Shown one piece after another: positions 20,412 through 31,175 of a DNA stretch of 64,000 nt. The notes under the pieces were generated by a model. It was not told where the DNA came from and ran no database searches. It saw nothing but the letters and a program-made list of their open reading frames with translations. The translations under genes and the position numbers were made by a program. Source of the DNA: Ariolimax columbianus (taxonomy: Eukaryota > Mollusca > Gastropoda > Stylommatophora > Arionidae); contig JAVGWX010000011.1 in NCBI GenBank assembly GCA_036924085.1, forward strand, positions 34,470,386 through 34,534,385, written 5' to 3'. The first letter of the stretch is position 1. Each line of letters begins with the position of its first letter.

Positions 20412-20537
20412 AGAAACATGGATAAGAAACATGGATATGAAACATGTATAAGAAACATGAATACGAAACATGTATACGAAACATGGATACAAAACATGGA
20501 TACAAAACATGGATACGAAAAATGGATACGAAATAGA
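20412..20537. repeat. 13-base tandem array (right part)
   Basis: Same unit as 19325-19565, continuing after the inserted retrotransposon. Confidence 0.93.
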
Positions 20538-20675
20538 GGATGGCATGCACGATTAATAAGAAGCCTGTTCACTGTTTGTTTTCGTTATATTCCCGGTGGT
20601 GACTGAAAACCAGAAGTAGATGTATATGTGTGTATATCACCTTACTTACTACCAATCATCTCGTTCTATCCATCC
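20538..20675. other. Short unassigned sequence
   Basis: Nothing recognised; ends at a short (CATC)n run adjoining SINE A. Confidence 0.4.
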
Positions 20676-21240
20676 ATCTTCAGTACACTTGTGTCGTTAG
20701 ATGTCTTGTAGAGAGGTGGCCTCCTTTGTTTCATATTTATTGGTAGGCAAAAATCCGCTGGTCAATCCAAGTATCTGTTACCAACCTTTAGGTTTGGATG
20801 CCCTGGGATGTACGATTGACTAATTTTTAGACTGGTTGTGGTGGAAGCGTAAATTAGAGCAAAGTAGACTCGCAGCATGGCTGGCGCCATTTATGCCCCT
20901 CCGCTAACCACGTAATCACGATCTAATGTTATAGCCACATAGTCCCATTTTTGTGATATATTCTCTGCGGTGTGAGAATCCCTAGAATAATTTTAGTAGA
21001 TTTTTAATTTGAATTATGCCCGGACAGCGGCCGTTAAGCCTACTCTTTTGCGATTTCCAACTGTCAAGGGATTTTCAACGTGCACGCTACTGCTCACGTG
21101 GATTTTTAGAGATCCTGTGAAAATTTTACCGGATGATCCACGTGAAAGGTTCTCAGTATCCACCGTGATTTGAACACGCGACCACCAAGCACCCCCAACA
21201 AACACCTTACCTCGAGACCACTGGGTTCACCTATCATCTC
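20676..21240 (-). mobile_element. tRNA-derived SINE family A, near full length (~560 bases)
   Basis: Right end on the minus strand is the tRNA-like head (GTGGTCTCGAGGTAAGGTGT) with a slightly decayed B box (CGTGTTCAAATC). Body and tail match the partial copies at 3716-4530, 5545-5805, 38790-39345 and 42830-43312. The tail ends CTGAAGATGGATGGATAG. Confidence 0.9.
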
Positions 21241-21334
21241 GTTGTTTGTCTAAATCAGGCAAACATTTGTTTGGAAGAGCCAAACAGTAAATATTTTAGA
21301 CTCTGCGGGCCAAGCGGCAAACTCGAGGATATTT

Positions 21335-21585
21335 ATGTAGGTGAAGGTCAGTCCCATTGCAACAAGCCGCAGCCTAGGGTGGTGTGGCCAGTTCCCATCC
21401 TTGCTCTTTTTACCTTCCCAAACTCATACTTCAAGTACCCATTTGCAGTAGGGTCGACTGAAGAAGCGGTCGTACCAGGCACGAACCACGGCTCGGATAT
21501 TATTTTCTGTCCGCCCGTGAATTCGAACCCTGGAACGCTGGAATCCCAGTCTAGGAAGCCAGCTCGCCGTCGACAAGGCTACACA
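21335..21585 (-). mobile_element. tRNA-derived SINE family F
   Basis: Shares GCAGCCTAGGGTGGTGTGGC and CAGTAGGGTCGACTG-like blocks with 37600-37850. The B box complement ATTCGAACCC is at 21521-21530. Minus orientation. Confidence 0.8.
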
Positions 21586-21692
21586 CAAACAAAAACAAGT
21601 TTTCACAACGTTATTGAACAAAATGAAACATAATAAATGGACTACAATTGTTTCAAAAATAGCTCTACTACTGAGAAAAATAGGAATGTTAT

Positions 21693-21795
21693 TTTTGAGA
21701 CAACAGTCGACCAAAGAAGCCACCAGTCTTGTGAATCGACCAAAGAAGCCACCAGTCTTGTGAATCGACCAAAGAAGCCACCAGTCTTGTGAATG
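21693..21795. repeat. 29-base tandem repeat, 3-4 copies
   Basis: Unit CCAAAGAAGCCACCAGTCTT plus GTGAATCGA, essentially identical copies. Confidence 0.93.
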
Positions 21796-21799
21796 CGGA

Positions 21800-21960
21800 A
21801 CTTTAGGACAGATACCCTGCCGAAGACGAATGTGTCGGACCGAAAGGTGCAAATATCGCAGCAAAGCTGTAAACTAGTGACACAACGCATTCCGTTCTCC
21901 GAACTACATCCTGCTACTTGCAAAGCCCTATTCAGGAGAAGAAGAAGAAGAAGAAGGACA
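21800..21960 (+). mobile_element. Family C element, 3' half with (GAA)n end
   Basis: Contains GGACCGAAAGGTGCAAATAT and CACAACGCATTCCGTTCTCC as in the other copies, then AGAAGAAGAAGAAGAA. The 5' half is absent. Confidence 0.85.
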
Positions 21961-22255
21961 GATACATATGATCTTTTATGAAACTACAAAACTTTGCAGT
22001 CGGTCGTTCCATTTTAGCGGCTACTTTAAAATTTTAAAGAGTTTGAAAATGTAAATCCATTCTTAACTCGTTAGCTGCACAAAACACGACAGAGGACCGG
22101 ATTTGGTCCGTGGACAGCAGTTTGCTGACGCTTGGTTGTCGATCTGATCTAAAAACACGTGCACAGAGATTATCTTGATCTGTATATTTATATTAATCGA
22201 TAAGTTGGGGACCTGTGTGTGAGTCCGAACTCTTGTCAAGATAGCGCCTAACCGG
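21961..22255. other. No feature recognised
   Basis: AT-rich sequence without supported gene or repeat. Confidence 0.45.
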
Positions 22256-22635
22256 CTGTGGTCTCACTGGCTTGGCTTCGTTCGTTCTCAATCTCCCGCT
22301 ACCAAACCCTGAAAAGGCTTAAGTAGCAGGATGTAGTCCAGAGAACGGAATGCGTTGTGCTGTAGTTTACACATTGACTGCGATATTTGCACCTTTTAGG
22401 TCCAATACATCCGACTTAAGCAAGCATTTTTTGAGTACTGGGTTAGCATTCCCTCTTCGATCCTTCTCATTAGCCAGTCTGCCCTGCTGCAGCCTGTTAT
22501 CCAGAATCACCGCGTGGAGGTGTAGAAGGGTCTTGGCAGCTCTGGTTCGCTGGCCCTGACGCTAGCAGTTAGCTATGGGTCGCTGACCATTGAAGCTCAT
22601 GCGCTGCTCAGCATCTTGATCCCCGGTTGCGGTCT
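22256..22635 (-). mobile_element. Family C element, near full length
   Basis: Right end (rc) GGGGATCAAGATGCTGAGC, left end (rc) GAACGAACGAAGCCAAGCC. All diagnostic blocks are present, including the GCTTAAGTCGGATGTATTGG core. Confidence 0.9.
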
Positions 22636-22945
22636 AATCTTGTTCTCGTGTCTTAATCCATTATGGATGCGGCCAGGTCAGGGATTTGACTGGAACTCAC
22701 ACTAGTTGATGACTAACACTCGTGTCCACGGTAACGCGTTGTGGTTTTCTATTTAGATTAGCTAGTTCGTTCATTTTGTGAAGTTCGATTATTCTAGCAT
22801 GGTTCTCGGCTACTCGCAATAGTATTTCGGCTACCCCGTTGCTACCCTGCCGAGATCGGTGCATTTCACCCTGTTTGCTGATAGTGCCGGATTTGGTATG
22901 TCTGGGAAATGTACACAAGGGTCAATAATTATGGACTAATGATTT
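22636..22945 (+). mobile_element. Family E retrotransposon 3' UTR, solo copy
   Basis: Matches 992-1600 block by block (CATTATGGATGCGGCCAG; GTCCACGGTAACG; AATAGTATTTCGGCTAC; ACAAGGGTCAATAATTATGG). No coding part precedes it and the 30-base array of the first copy is absent. Confidence 0.75.
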
Positions 22946-22949
22946 ATTA

Positions 22950-23170
22950 ATTTGAAAGATGTTTTAAAATTGTACTTCTTCATACCGTAGTATAGATAAA
23001 ATTGTACTTCTTCATACCGTAGTATAGATAAAATTGTACTTCTTCATACCGTAGTATAGATAAAATTGTACTTCTCCATACCGTAGTATAGATAAAAATA
23101 GTACTTCTTCATACCGTAGTATAGATAAAATAGTACTTCTTCATACCGTAGTAAAGATAAAATAGTACAT
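22950..23170. repeat. 33-base minisatellite, about 6 copies
   Basis: Unit TAAAATTGTACTTCTTCATA plus CCGTAGTATAGAT. The right-hand copies carry a shared ATAGTAC variant, indicating directional expansion. Confidence 0.95.
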
Positions 23171-23375
23171 TTGATATACCAAAAGGCAAAGGCTGCCGTC
23201 CATTGTTGACGATAACATATCTCTACGCTAAATACAAATGACCATTACAATTTCAATGTCTAATTTATTTCACATCTATTTTGTGCAAGGGGATGTCTTC
23301 TCTAATTTTAAAAACCCATTTTGGGATAGCTCAGCCTATCCTGTTATTCTAACGCGTCGCTACTGCATACAGGCA
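23171..23375. other. No feature recognised
   Basis: Nothing supported. Confidence 0.45.
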
Positions 23376-23560
23376 AGGTGAGTGAGCAAGTCCAGATAGC
23401 AGTGAAAAAGGCAAATGCAATGTTAGATATGTAGAGTCTTCTAAACTAGTATACAGATGTTACGTTAAATTAAAAAATAAACATTAAACATAGAAGCATG
23501 GAAGTAAAGGTTAAACTGTAAAACGTATTAGTTAGACCTAGAATGACCCACAGTGGCTAG
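23376..23560 (+). pseudogene. CR1-like retrotransposon pieces, scrambled order
   Basis: Plus-strand VSEQVQIAVKKANAMLD (the CR1 thumb segment) is followed directly by the CR1 3' terminus (AGAGTCTTCTAAACTAGTAT), and then by HRSMEVKVKL and VLVRPRM, the segment that should come between them. The order therefore reports an internal rearrangement rather than simple truncation. Confidence 0.65.
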
Positions 23561-23619
23561 AAAAGAGACGAATTAAAGGTGATGTAATACATTTGACAGA
23601 GATAGTGAATTGACCACAA

Positions 23620-24350
23620 GCCACTACAACCCCTAATTTTGAAAACGAAACAGACATGCCACTGTTACCAGTGTCCTGTGCAGAATTTATCCTCACATAA
23701 ATCAAAAGAGCTATCCACAAACTGAAAAATTTCAAGACAGCAGGGGATGATGAGATAACTGGTAAGATGTTAAAAGCCGCAGATGATACCACCCTCACTC
23801 ATCTCCTATCCATCATTCCTAAATAATGTGTGGAAAGAGGAAAATCTACTCCAACAGTGGACAGATGATATTATTGTAAAAATACCAAAGAAAGGAGACG
23901 TATCCGATTGTAACAACTGGCATGGCATAAAACTTATGTCAGTGCGTGTGGAAGTACTATGTAGCATGTATTAGAAAGGCTCAGGGAACAGGTAGATGTC
24001 AGCATTAGAGAAGAATAGGCTGGCTTTAGACCAAAGCATTCTTGCATTGATCACATTTTCACACTCAGAACTATCATCAAAGAATCAGTAGAAATGGAAT
24101 CCTTACTAATCATCAAATTTATTGACATCCAGAAGTCCCCTGACAGTCTACACCATTCAACATTATGGAAAACTCTAAAGAACTTTAACTTACCCTCAAA
24201 ATACATAAAGATTATCGAGGCCTTTAATGAAAATTCACAATGCTGTGTTTGAACAAACGAAGACAACACTGAATAGTTTAACATAAAAACAGGAGTAAAA
24301 CAGGGATGTATTTTATCACATCTACTATTTGGCATACCTATAGATTGGAC
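23620..24350 (+). pseudogene. Non-LTR RT (jockey/RTE-like), several frameshifts
   Basis: Plus-strand motifs in order: IHKLKNFKTAGDDEITGKML (K--G-D-I---ML box), CNNWHGIKL (decayed C-NWRGI-LL box), AGFRPKHSCIDHIFTLRTII, LIIKFIDIQKSPDSLHHSTLW (D-KAFDS box, lost), and TGVKQGCILSHLLFGIPIDW (the G--QG--LSP box). The catalytic box is missing because a minus-strand CR1 piece begins at about 24345. Several frames are needed; non-functional. It differs in sequence from the CFDP2-like and RNase H groups in the window. Confidence 0.8.
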
Positions 24351-24830
24351 GATGGGCAGTGTAGGCCAGTTTTTCTCTTTCCTGGTAACTGAAATTCTGG
24401 AATCACACTATCGGTTTTGTCGCTCTTCTTTGTATCCTTTCCAGCATATTTATATCTCCTTTACGATAAGGACTCCACACCTGTACATAGTACTCCAATC
24501 TAGGTCTACCTAATGCTTTATACAGTTTGACTATCACCTCCTTACTCCTATGTTTAATATTTCTTTTTATCATATCTAACATTTCAATTGCCTTATTCAC
24601 TGTTACCTAGACTTGCTTACTCACTTTACATGTATGCTCTATTATAACCCCTAGGTCCCTTTACTTATCTACCATTCTAATATTGTTCTCGCCCATTCTG
24701 TAATTTTGTTCCATATTGGATCTACCCACGTGGATGACTGTACATTTATCTATATTAAACTCCCTTTGACATCTCACAGACCAGTTTCGAATTTTATCTA
24801 AATCCGACCTCATTATATTTATCTCTGCTA
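24345..24830 (-). pseudogene. CR1-like RT, C-terminal part
   Basis: Minus-strand: DLDKIRNWSVRCQREFNIDK, CTVIHVGRSNMEQNY, then KVSKQVQVTVNKAIEMLDMI, KHRSKEVIVKLYKAL, RPRLEYYVQVWSPYRKGDIN and MLERIQRRATK, the canonical end of CR1-clade RTs. A stop near 24665 and a frame slip near the left end (expected R-GLHCP segment) break it. The same family provides the 3' ends at 23.4, 24.9, 31.4, 39.4 and 40.3 kb. Confidence 0.85.
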
Positions 24831-24831
24831 T

Positions 24832-25105
24832 ATATTGAATGCTTGGAATTCATTGTAACAGAAACAGTGGATTCAGTGTCAATTAAGAAGATATTGAATG
24901 CTTGGAATTCATTGTAACAGAAACATCGGAATCAGTGTCAATTAAGAAGATATTGAATGCTTGGAATTCATTATAACAGAAACAACGGAATCAGTGTCAA
25001 TTAAGAAGATATTGAATGCACGTCGATAATTTTAGATCAAGTAAATGTAAAAAAAAAAAAATTGATTGTATGCAGACTCAGCAGTCTTATAAATCAGTAT
25101 AAAGA
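24832..25105 (+). repeat. CR1 3' end with a 58-59-base unit in triplicate
   Basis: Three near-identical units of GAATGCTTGGAATTCATTGT plus the following AACAGAAACA...ATTAAGAAGATATT, which encode the CR1 C-terminal NAWNSL-like box, precede the CR1 terminus (CAGACTCAGCAGTCTTATAA, CAGTATAAAGACG). Plus orientation, directly abutting the minus-strand CR1 piece, so the two CR1 parts are inverted relative to each other. Confidence 0.8.
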
Positions 25106-26035
25106 CGTTGTTGTTGTTGTTGTTGAATGCCTACAATGAGTATGATCACTCTTCTGTACGCTGTAAACAAGAACGTTAAGTGGCGGGTTTCCTCACATCC
25201 CGAGAGTGTTGGTGAAGGTGGACCTGGGTCCTCATGGCGGTTGTGCTATTCTTGGATTCATCTGCTACGGGGATCACGTCGATCTCCTACCCCGTTAGCC
25301 AGGCTATCATGGAAGCAGCCCGTTTCCAGGAAGGGCTACGAGGAAGACGAGATGAGGGTTTTGGTCAGTATGTTTTGCCTGACCCTGATTAACATGTCTG
25401 ATCAGTATGTTTTGCCTGACCCTGACTAACATTTCTGATCAGTATGTTTTGCCTGACACTGACTAACATGTCTGATCAGTATGTTTTGCCTGACCCTGAC
25501 TAACATGTCTGATCAGTATGTTTTCCCTGACCCTGACTAACATGTGTGATCAGTATGTTGTGCCTGACCCTGACTAACATGTCTGATCAGTATGTTTTCC
25601 CTGACCCTGACTAGCATGTCTGATCAGTATATTGTGCTTGACCCTTACTAACATGTCTGATCAGTATGTTGTGCCTGACCCTGACTAACATGTCTGATCA
25701 GTATGTTGTGCTTGACGCCGACTAACATGTCTGATCAGTATGTTGTTCCTGACCCTGACTAACATGTCTGATCAGTATATTGTGCTTGACCCTTACTAAC
25801 ATGTCTTATCAGTATGTTGTGCCTGACCCTGACTAACATGTCTGATCAGTATGTTGTGCTTGACGCCGACTAACATGTCTGATCAGTATGTTGTTCCTGA
25901 CCCTGACTAACATGTCTGATCAGTATGTTGTTCCTGACCCTGACTAACATGTCTGATCAGTATGCTGTGCCTGACCCTGACTAACATGTCTGATCAGTAT
26001 GCTGTGCTTGACCAGACGTTAGTTTCCCGTATAAA
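25106..26035 (-). mobile_element. Family B element expanded by an internal array
   Basis: Left end has the GTTGTTGTTGTTGTTGAATG tail, then the normal family B body to about 25365. Its terminal motif CCTGACCCTGACTAACATGT is then iterated, and the true end (TGACCAGACGTTAGTTTCC) is reached at about 26000-26020. Confidence 0.9.
25368..26005. repeat. 37-base satellite born from a family B terminus, ~17 copies
   Basis: Unit CCTGACCCTGACTAACATGT plus CTGATCAGTATGTTTTG; variants TGTGCTTGACGCCGACT recur at fixed spacing (25707 and 25858), showing duplication of multi-unit blocks. The single-copy form of the unit is present in the family B elements at 3.8 and 43.9 kb. Confidence 0.96.
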
Positions 26036-26185
26036 GAAGTTAAGTTGAGAAGGGGAGGAAGAATGAAGGTTTTGTAGACATTAAAAACCAACCATTGGTC
26101 GTTTTCCTCCAATAGAAGACTTAGTTATGCCACATCCATGCAAATATTCATGCCGGCAGGTCAAAACTTTAAGGCAAATAAAATG
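26036..26185. other. No feature recognised
   Basis: Short apparently unique sequence. Confidence 0.4.
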
Positions 26186-26455
26186 TGAGTACGTGAATGT
26201 ATTACATAAACAGCTGAAAATGTTGACTTTTCCTTCCTTAAAATGTTTATCTGTAGCTCGTGAATATATTACATAAACAGTTGAAAATGTTCACTTTCCT
26301 CATCTGAAGCACGTGAATGTTTATTACATAAACAGCTGAAAATGTTCACATTTCCTTTCCTTAAGTTGTTTATCTGTAGCACGTTAAAGTATTACACAAT
26401 AGATAGCTGACAATTTTCACTTTCCTTTCCTTAAGTTGTTTATCTGTCAAAATAG
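26186..26455. repeat. ~70-base degenerate tandem repeat, 4 copies
   Basis: Units share TTACATAAACAGCTGAAAAT and TTCCTTAAGTTGTTTATCTG with indels. Confidence 0.85.
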
Positions 26456-26930
26456 AAACATCATCATCCAAATTAACAGGCAGTTGGCTCGAACGACCAT
26501 CACACAGTGAGAGCGTCTTTCTACTTCCTAAACTTTGAGAAATTATGCAAGATCGGTCTTGTACATCTAAAGCTGATAATCAATGTTTTGTTTTTGTTTT
26601 ATACAGCTTGGGCTAATTTGGTCAAAATAACCCGATGTCTGTGTTGCACTGAATTCCCTTGCTTGACCCTACTAAGTATATCGACTTTCGTTACTCACTT
26701 CAGTACACCGTCTGCTGGGGAAGATGTGCATGTCAGGACTACACGGTCACAGATTATCGGAAAACTGTCAGTGTTTATTGTTTGGTCTATATCAATTTTT
26801 CTCAATGTTTGTTTCTCAGAGCCCTGGTAATTCCTCAGTGACTCTCTTAGGCATTTTAATAGGTTCTCTGACAATCCTTATGATAAACAGAGACATTTTT
26901 CTGAGCTTACCGGGATATTCATGAGCTCAC
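26456..26930. other. Dispersed repeat segment, non-coding
   Basis: Contains GGTCAAAATAACCCGATGTC and, ~160 bases on, CAATGTTTGTTTCTCAGAGC. The same pair, similarly spaced, occurs at 29875-29965. No gene supported; short plus-strand frames lack recognisable domains. Confidence 0.55.
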
Positions 26931-27450
26931 AAGAACACCTTAAGTTCAACCAGCTATACTCTTAAGCTGACCGACACATCTACATGAGCTCCCAAGAACA
27001 CCTTAAGTTCAACCAGCTATACTCTTAAGCTGACCGACACATCTACACGAGCTCCCAAGAACACCTTAAGTTCAACCAGCTATACTCTTAAGCTGACCGA
27101 CACATCTACATGAGCTCCCAAGAACACCTTAAGTTCAACCAGCTATACTCTTAAGCTGACCGACACATCTACATGAGCTCCCAAGAACACCTTAAGTTCA
27201 ACCAGCTATACTCTTAAGCTGACCGACACATCTACATGAGCTCCCAAGAACACCTTAAGTTCAACCAGCTATACTCTTAAGCTGACCGACACATCTACAT
27301 GAGCTCCCAAGAACACCTTAAGTTCAACCAGCTATACTCTTAAGCTGACCGACACATCTACATGAGCTCCCAAGAACACCTTAAGTTCAACCAGCTATAC
27401 TCTTAAGCTGACCGACACATCTACATGAGCTCCCAAGAACACCTCGCTGT
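26925..27450. repeat. 63-base minisatellite, about 8 copies
   Basis: Unit GAGCTCCCAAGAACACCTTA, AGTTCAACCAGCTATACTCT, TAAGCTGACCGACACATCTA, CAT. Copies are nearly identical (one CACGAG variant at 27046), implying recent expansion. The flanking sequence at 29.3-30.4 kb contains decayed relatives. Confidence 0.97.
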
Positions 27451-27489
27451 GCTCCATCGGCCATCGTTTCGTCGCAACATGTGACCTGC

Positions 27490-27930
27490 CTATCTATGTT
27501 TTGACTTGTCTGCATGGATTACTGCATCCTTCATCAGGGACCATCGTCTTATGTCAGAATTATGGAGACCTTGCAAAAGTTGGTTCCGGAGAATGATTTA
27601 AGCCAAGCGTCTCTTAATGGAAGTCTGGGTCACTCTCATTGTCCTCAAGTAAGGTTTTTTAGTGTCCACGTCTCGGCCCCGTATCTCATCGCAGGGAGTA
27701 CAGTGGGATTGAAGAGGGAGGCTCGTAGGTCTTGGTCATGACAACCACCCAGGACCGTGTTAATAGACGAGAAGGCTGCCCAACCCGACGTCTGGTCAGT
27801 TCAGGTTCCATGTAATTCTCAAAACTAAGAATTCATCCAAGAAAAATGTACTCGTTGGCATCCTGCAATCGTCCCTCGCCAAGGAAGACTGGATCACAAG
27901 TGGCGAGGACCAAAGTGTTCTTACAGAGAT
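27490..27930 (-). pseudogene. RTE-like RT C-terminal fragment
   Basis: Minus-strand pieces: TLVLATCDPVFLGEGRLQDA, NEYIFLG, then in shifted frames VLGGCHDQDLRASLFNPTVL, PAMRYGAETWTLKNLT and TQTSIKRRLA...LHNSDIRRR. The order (YLG box, then LPA-YG-ETW, then RRM-GI) is that of RTE-type elements. Multiple stops. Confidence 0.75.
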
Positions 27931-27964
27931 ATTCTCTTCAATTAAAATATATCTTATCATTAGC

Positions 27965-28240
27965 TTCACTGGGATCAAGATGGTGAGCAGGACATGAGCT
28001 GCAGCGATCAGCAAACCCAAAGTTGATTGCCAGCGACAGGATCAGCCATCAAAAGTTGACTGCCCGCGTCAAGGTCAGCGACCCAAAGTTTATTGCCAGC
28101 GACAGGGTCAGTGACGCAAAGTTTACTGCCAGCGTCAGGGTCAGTGACCCAAAGTTGACTGCCAGTGTCAGCGTCAGCGACCAAAAGTTGACTGCCAGGG
28201 TCAGGGTCAGCGACCCAAAGTTGACTGCCAGCGTCACATG
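27965..28240 (+). repeat. 33-base array grown from the head of a family C element
   Basis: GGGATCAAGATGGTGAGCAG at 27972 is the family C 5' end. The following family C segment (GGTCAGCGACCCA...GCTGACTGC.AGCGTCAGG) is iterated about 7 times as GACCCAAAGTTGACTGCCAG plus CGTCAGGGTCAGC, and the remainder of the element is missing. Confidence 0.88.
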
Positions 28241-28735
28241 TTTGAGCTTCAATATTCACATGATTGAGCTTCAATATTCACATGTTTGAGCTTCAATATT
28301 CCCATGTTTGAGCTTCAATATTCACATGATTGAGCTTCAATATTCACATGTTTGATCTTCAATATTCACATTTAGTGCTTCAATATTCACATGTTTGAGC
28401 TTCACTATTCACTTGTTTGAGCTTCAATATTCACACGTTTGAGCTTCAATATTCACATTATGAGTTTAAATATTCACCTGTTTGAGCTTCAATATTCACA
28501 TGTTTGAGCTTCAATATTCACATTATGAGTTTAAATATTCACATTATGAGTTTAAATATTCAGATGTTTGAGCTTCAATATTCACATTATGAGTTTAAAT
28601 ATTCACATGTTTGAGCTTCAATATTCACATTATGAGTTTAAATATTCACATGTTTGAGCTTCAATATTCACATGTTTGAGCTTCAATATTCACCTGTTTG
28701 AGCTTCAATATTCACCTGTTTGACCTTCCTAAGAT
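28241..28735. repeat. 22-base minisatellite, about 22 copies
   Basis: Unit TTGAGCTTCAATATTCACAT plus GT; a variant block ATTCACATTATGAGTTTAAA recurs five or more times at intervals. Confidence 0.95.
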
Positions 28736-28769
28736 ATTCTCAAAGGCCCAAGACTAGAAATCGCAAAAT

Positions 28770-29335
28770 CCTGGTAATCAATCAGGCACGTGTAAGCAGA
28801 TGATGTAAGCAGTGATGCCAGGTAGCCAGATGTTGAGTAAACTCATTTCGCTTTTCAGCCTTGATGTACCATGTTAGACACAGGGCCTCCATTATACTAT
28901 CACTCCACCTCATCCTCGGTCGCCCGCGAGGGCGACTAAATCTATATGGCACCACATAGTCACTCTATGTGTCCCTTTATTATCCAACATGCGCACCACG
29001 TAGCCGGCCCATTTGTAGTTTCGTAACAGAGCGACATCTATGATGTCAGAGAAGGACGTCTCATCTTTGCGTTGCGGATTTGGTCACGAATGGAAATCTT
29101 CAACACTCTTCTCTCCATCGCTCGTTGGGCAACCCATAGTCTATCTGCATCAGCTTTCGGCAGGTTCCACACCTCGCAGCCATATACCATGGCTGGAATA
29201 ACCACGCTGTTGAAGGTGTGAGCCCTAACGTTTCCCATCTGTTGCAGTATTGGTTTTGATACAGTTGAAGCTGAGCCAGCCCACTGTTATCCTTCGTGAG
29301 ATCTCCCGATTTATTAAATGTGAGTTCGGATCTTT
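28770..29335 (-). pseudogene. RTE-like RT C-terminal fragment
   Basis: Minus-strand FNSVVIPAMVYGCEVWNLPK, VAQRAMERRVLKISIRDQIR (the standard LPA-YG-E-W and QR--ERR-L-I--RD-IRN boxes), followed in a shifted frame by NYKWAGYVVRMLDNK and RFSRPRGRPRMRWSDS. It resembles 27490-27930 but covers more of the C-terminus. 5' end missing. Confidence 0.85.
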
Positions 29336-29339
29336 TCAT

Positions 29340-30440
29340 GATTCATGAGCTCACAGAAACGTCTTCACGAGCTTCACAAAAAATCTTCCGTAACTCCTAA
29401 AATATATCCTCGTGAGCTGTCATATATATATATATATTCACGAACTCCCCAAAAGACCTTCATGAATTGCCTAAAACCTCCTATGGCTCTAACAGTTTGT
29501 CGATGCATTATCGTGATATCACAGAGGAACTGTCTAAAGCTTCAACAGACATCTTCGTGACCTAACAGACGCAACCTTCTGATACCACCAAAGACGTCTT
29601 CATTAGTTTCCATGAATATCTTCATAAGCTCCTTCATACATCTTCATCAGCTTCTCTAGATATAATCACACGCTTCCGGTTACATCTTCACGAGCTCCCA
29701 GAGACATCGTCATGACATAATCACCATATTCCAGAACCTTTTTTCCATAACACATAATTATCCTGATAAACTTGCGACCCATTTCCTTGATCTGCCATAG
29801 ATATTGTCATGAGCATACAGAGACATCTTTATGAGTCCCTAGGGACATTGTGATCAAAATCGATGTTATTGTTTGTTTCAAACAGTTGGAGCAAATTGGG
29901 TCAAAATAACCCGAGGTCTGCATTGTACAGTGTTTCTCAATGCTCGCCTCTCCGAGCCCTAAGAGGCTACCAGGGAGCCTTGAGTGACTCTCCGAAAGCT
30001 TTTCATGGGCTCTATGGTCATCGCAATGAGTACATGAGATATCAGCTTAAGCTCACCATAACAACTTAATCAGATCTCCATGAGGAAAAATACCTATTTT
30101 TTAGCACAACTACACATTTTCATGAACTCACCAAGACATCTTGATGATCTCCCACAGACAACTTAATAAGCCTTTGAATCTTCTTGGTCTTTAATCTTCA
30201 ACTCCCATCATTGTGGGTTTCATGTGACAACCATATGGGCATCTTCACCTGTGTTTCCCAAGATACCTTCAGGAACTCACAGAGACATCGTCATAAGCTA
30301 CCCGAATCATCTTCTTGATCTTCCAGTGTCTTTAATATGAGTTTCATGTTGTCATGTGTTATCTGATACATCTTCAATAGCTCACAGATAAAATGTTGAG
30401 ATCTCACTAAGACATCTCTATGAGCCTTCAACGACTGTCC
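29340..30440. repeat. Old, strongly diverged tandem repeats and a dispersed segment
   Basis: Irregular recurrences of a motif like ACATCTTCATGAGCTCCCA at ~30-60 base spacing, clearly related to the unit of the 63-base array. Bases 29850-30060 match 26560-26930. No gene supported. Confidence 0.6.
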
Positions 30441-31175
30441 ATACAGGTCATCCTAACATACTGAAATATATAAGGGACACTCTCACTGCACTCAGGACGA
30501 CTACACATCCTTAGTAACTGCTTTCGTTTCACGGTTTAGACAAACCTTCTGTGGCCGGAGTGCTCTGTAAAACCAGCATTTGAAATATTCGAAGAACACA
30601 ACACAGAAGGCGAAAACAAAACAGACTAGGCACAAATACCGGGACTTTGCGGAATAGCTATTCCTTGGGATGGTTCGGCCCCGCTCGGTTAGAAACATGC
30701 CCAAGACATATCACTCGCACATTTAACAATCAGTGGTCAGATGTGATGTCCCTAGAACCTGTAAGTGTTACGGGGAAAACGAGCCGAGTTTCAATTTCAC
30801 CCCAGCTTGATTAACTGTAGTGTAAAATGATTCGTAGAAGCAAGATCATTAGTGCGCGAAGCCTTGAGTCGACTGCTGCCTTCGTTGGAGTAATTGAAGT
30901 CGAGATCTGAAGAACGAGGAAGAAGAAGAAGAATTTCTGAACAGGATCTCGTGGAAAAGAACCAAGAGTTTGACACTAGACAAGCAAAATGGCAAACTGT
31001 CTATTTTCATTTCTGTCTTTCTTTTGGCTAATGCCTGGATTATGAAGACGACAAAAACAACACCATAAAATAAACACAAATGTAATTCAATGGAATCTTG
31101 ATTATCTGGATTATCTAGATTTTGCTCTTCTGTTCCATAACTGCATGCAGAATTAACAAAATGCCATACTTGATG
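30441..31175. other. No feature recognised
   Basis: Two short minus-strand frames (about 30501-30704 and 30849-31079) include hydrophobic stretches but no start/splice/domain support. Includes a short TTC/GAA tract at 30915-30935. Nothing called. Confidence 0.35.

Noticed and set aside
30501..31079. Two short minus-strand frames with membrane-like stretches, considered as receptor exons
   Set aside because: No conserved receptor motif, splice site or start could be supported.
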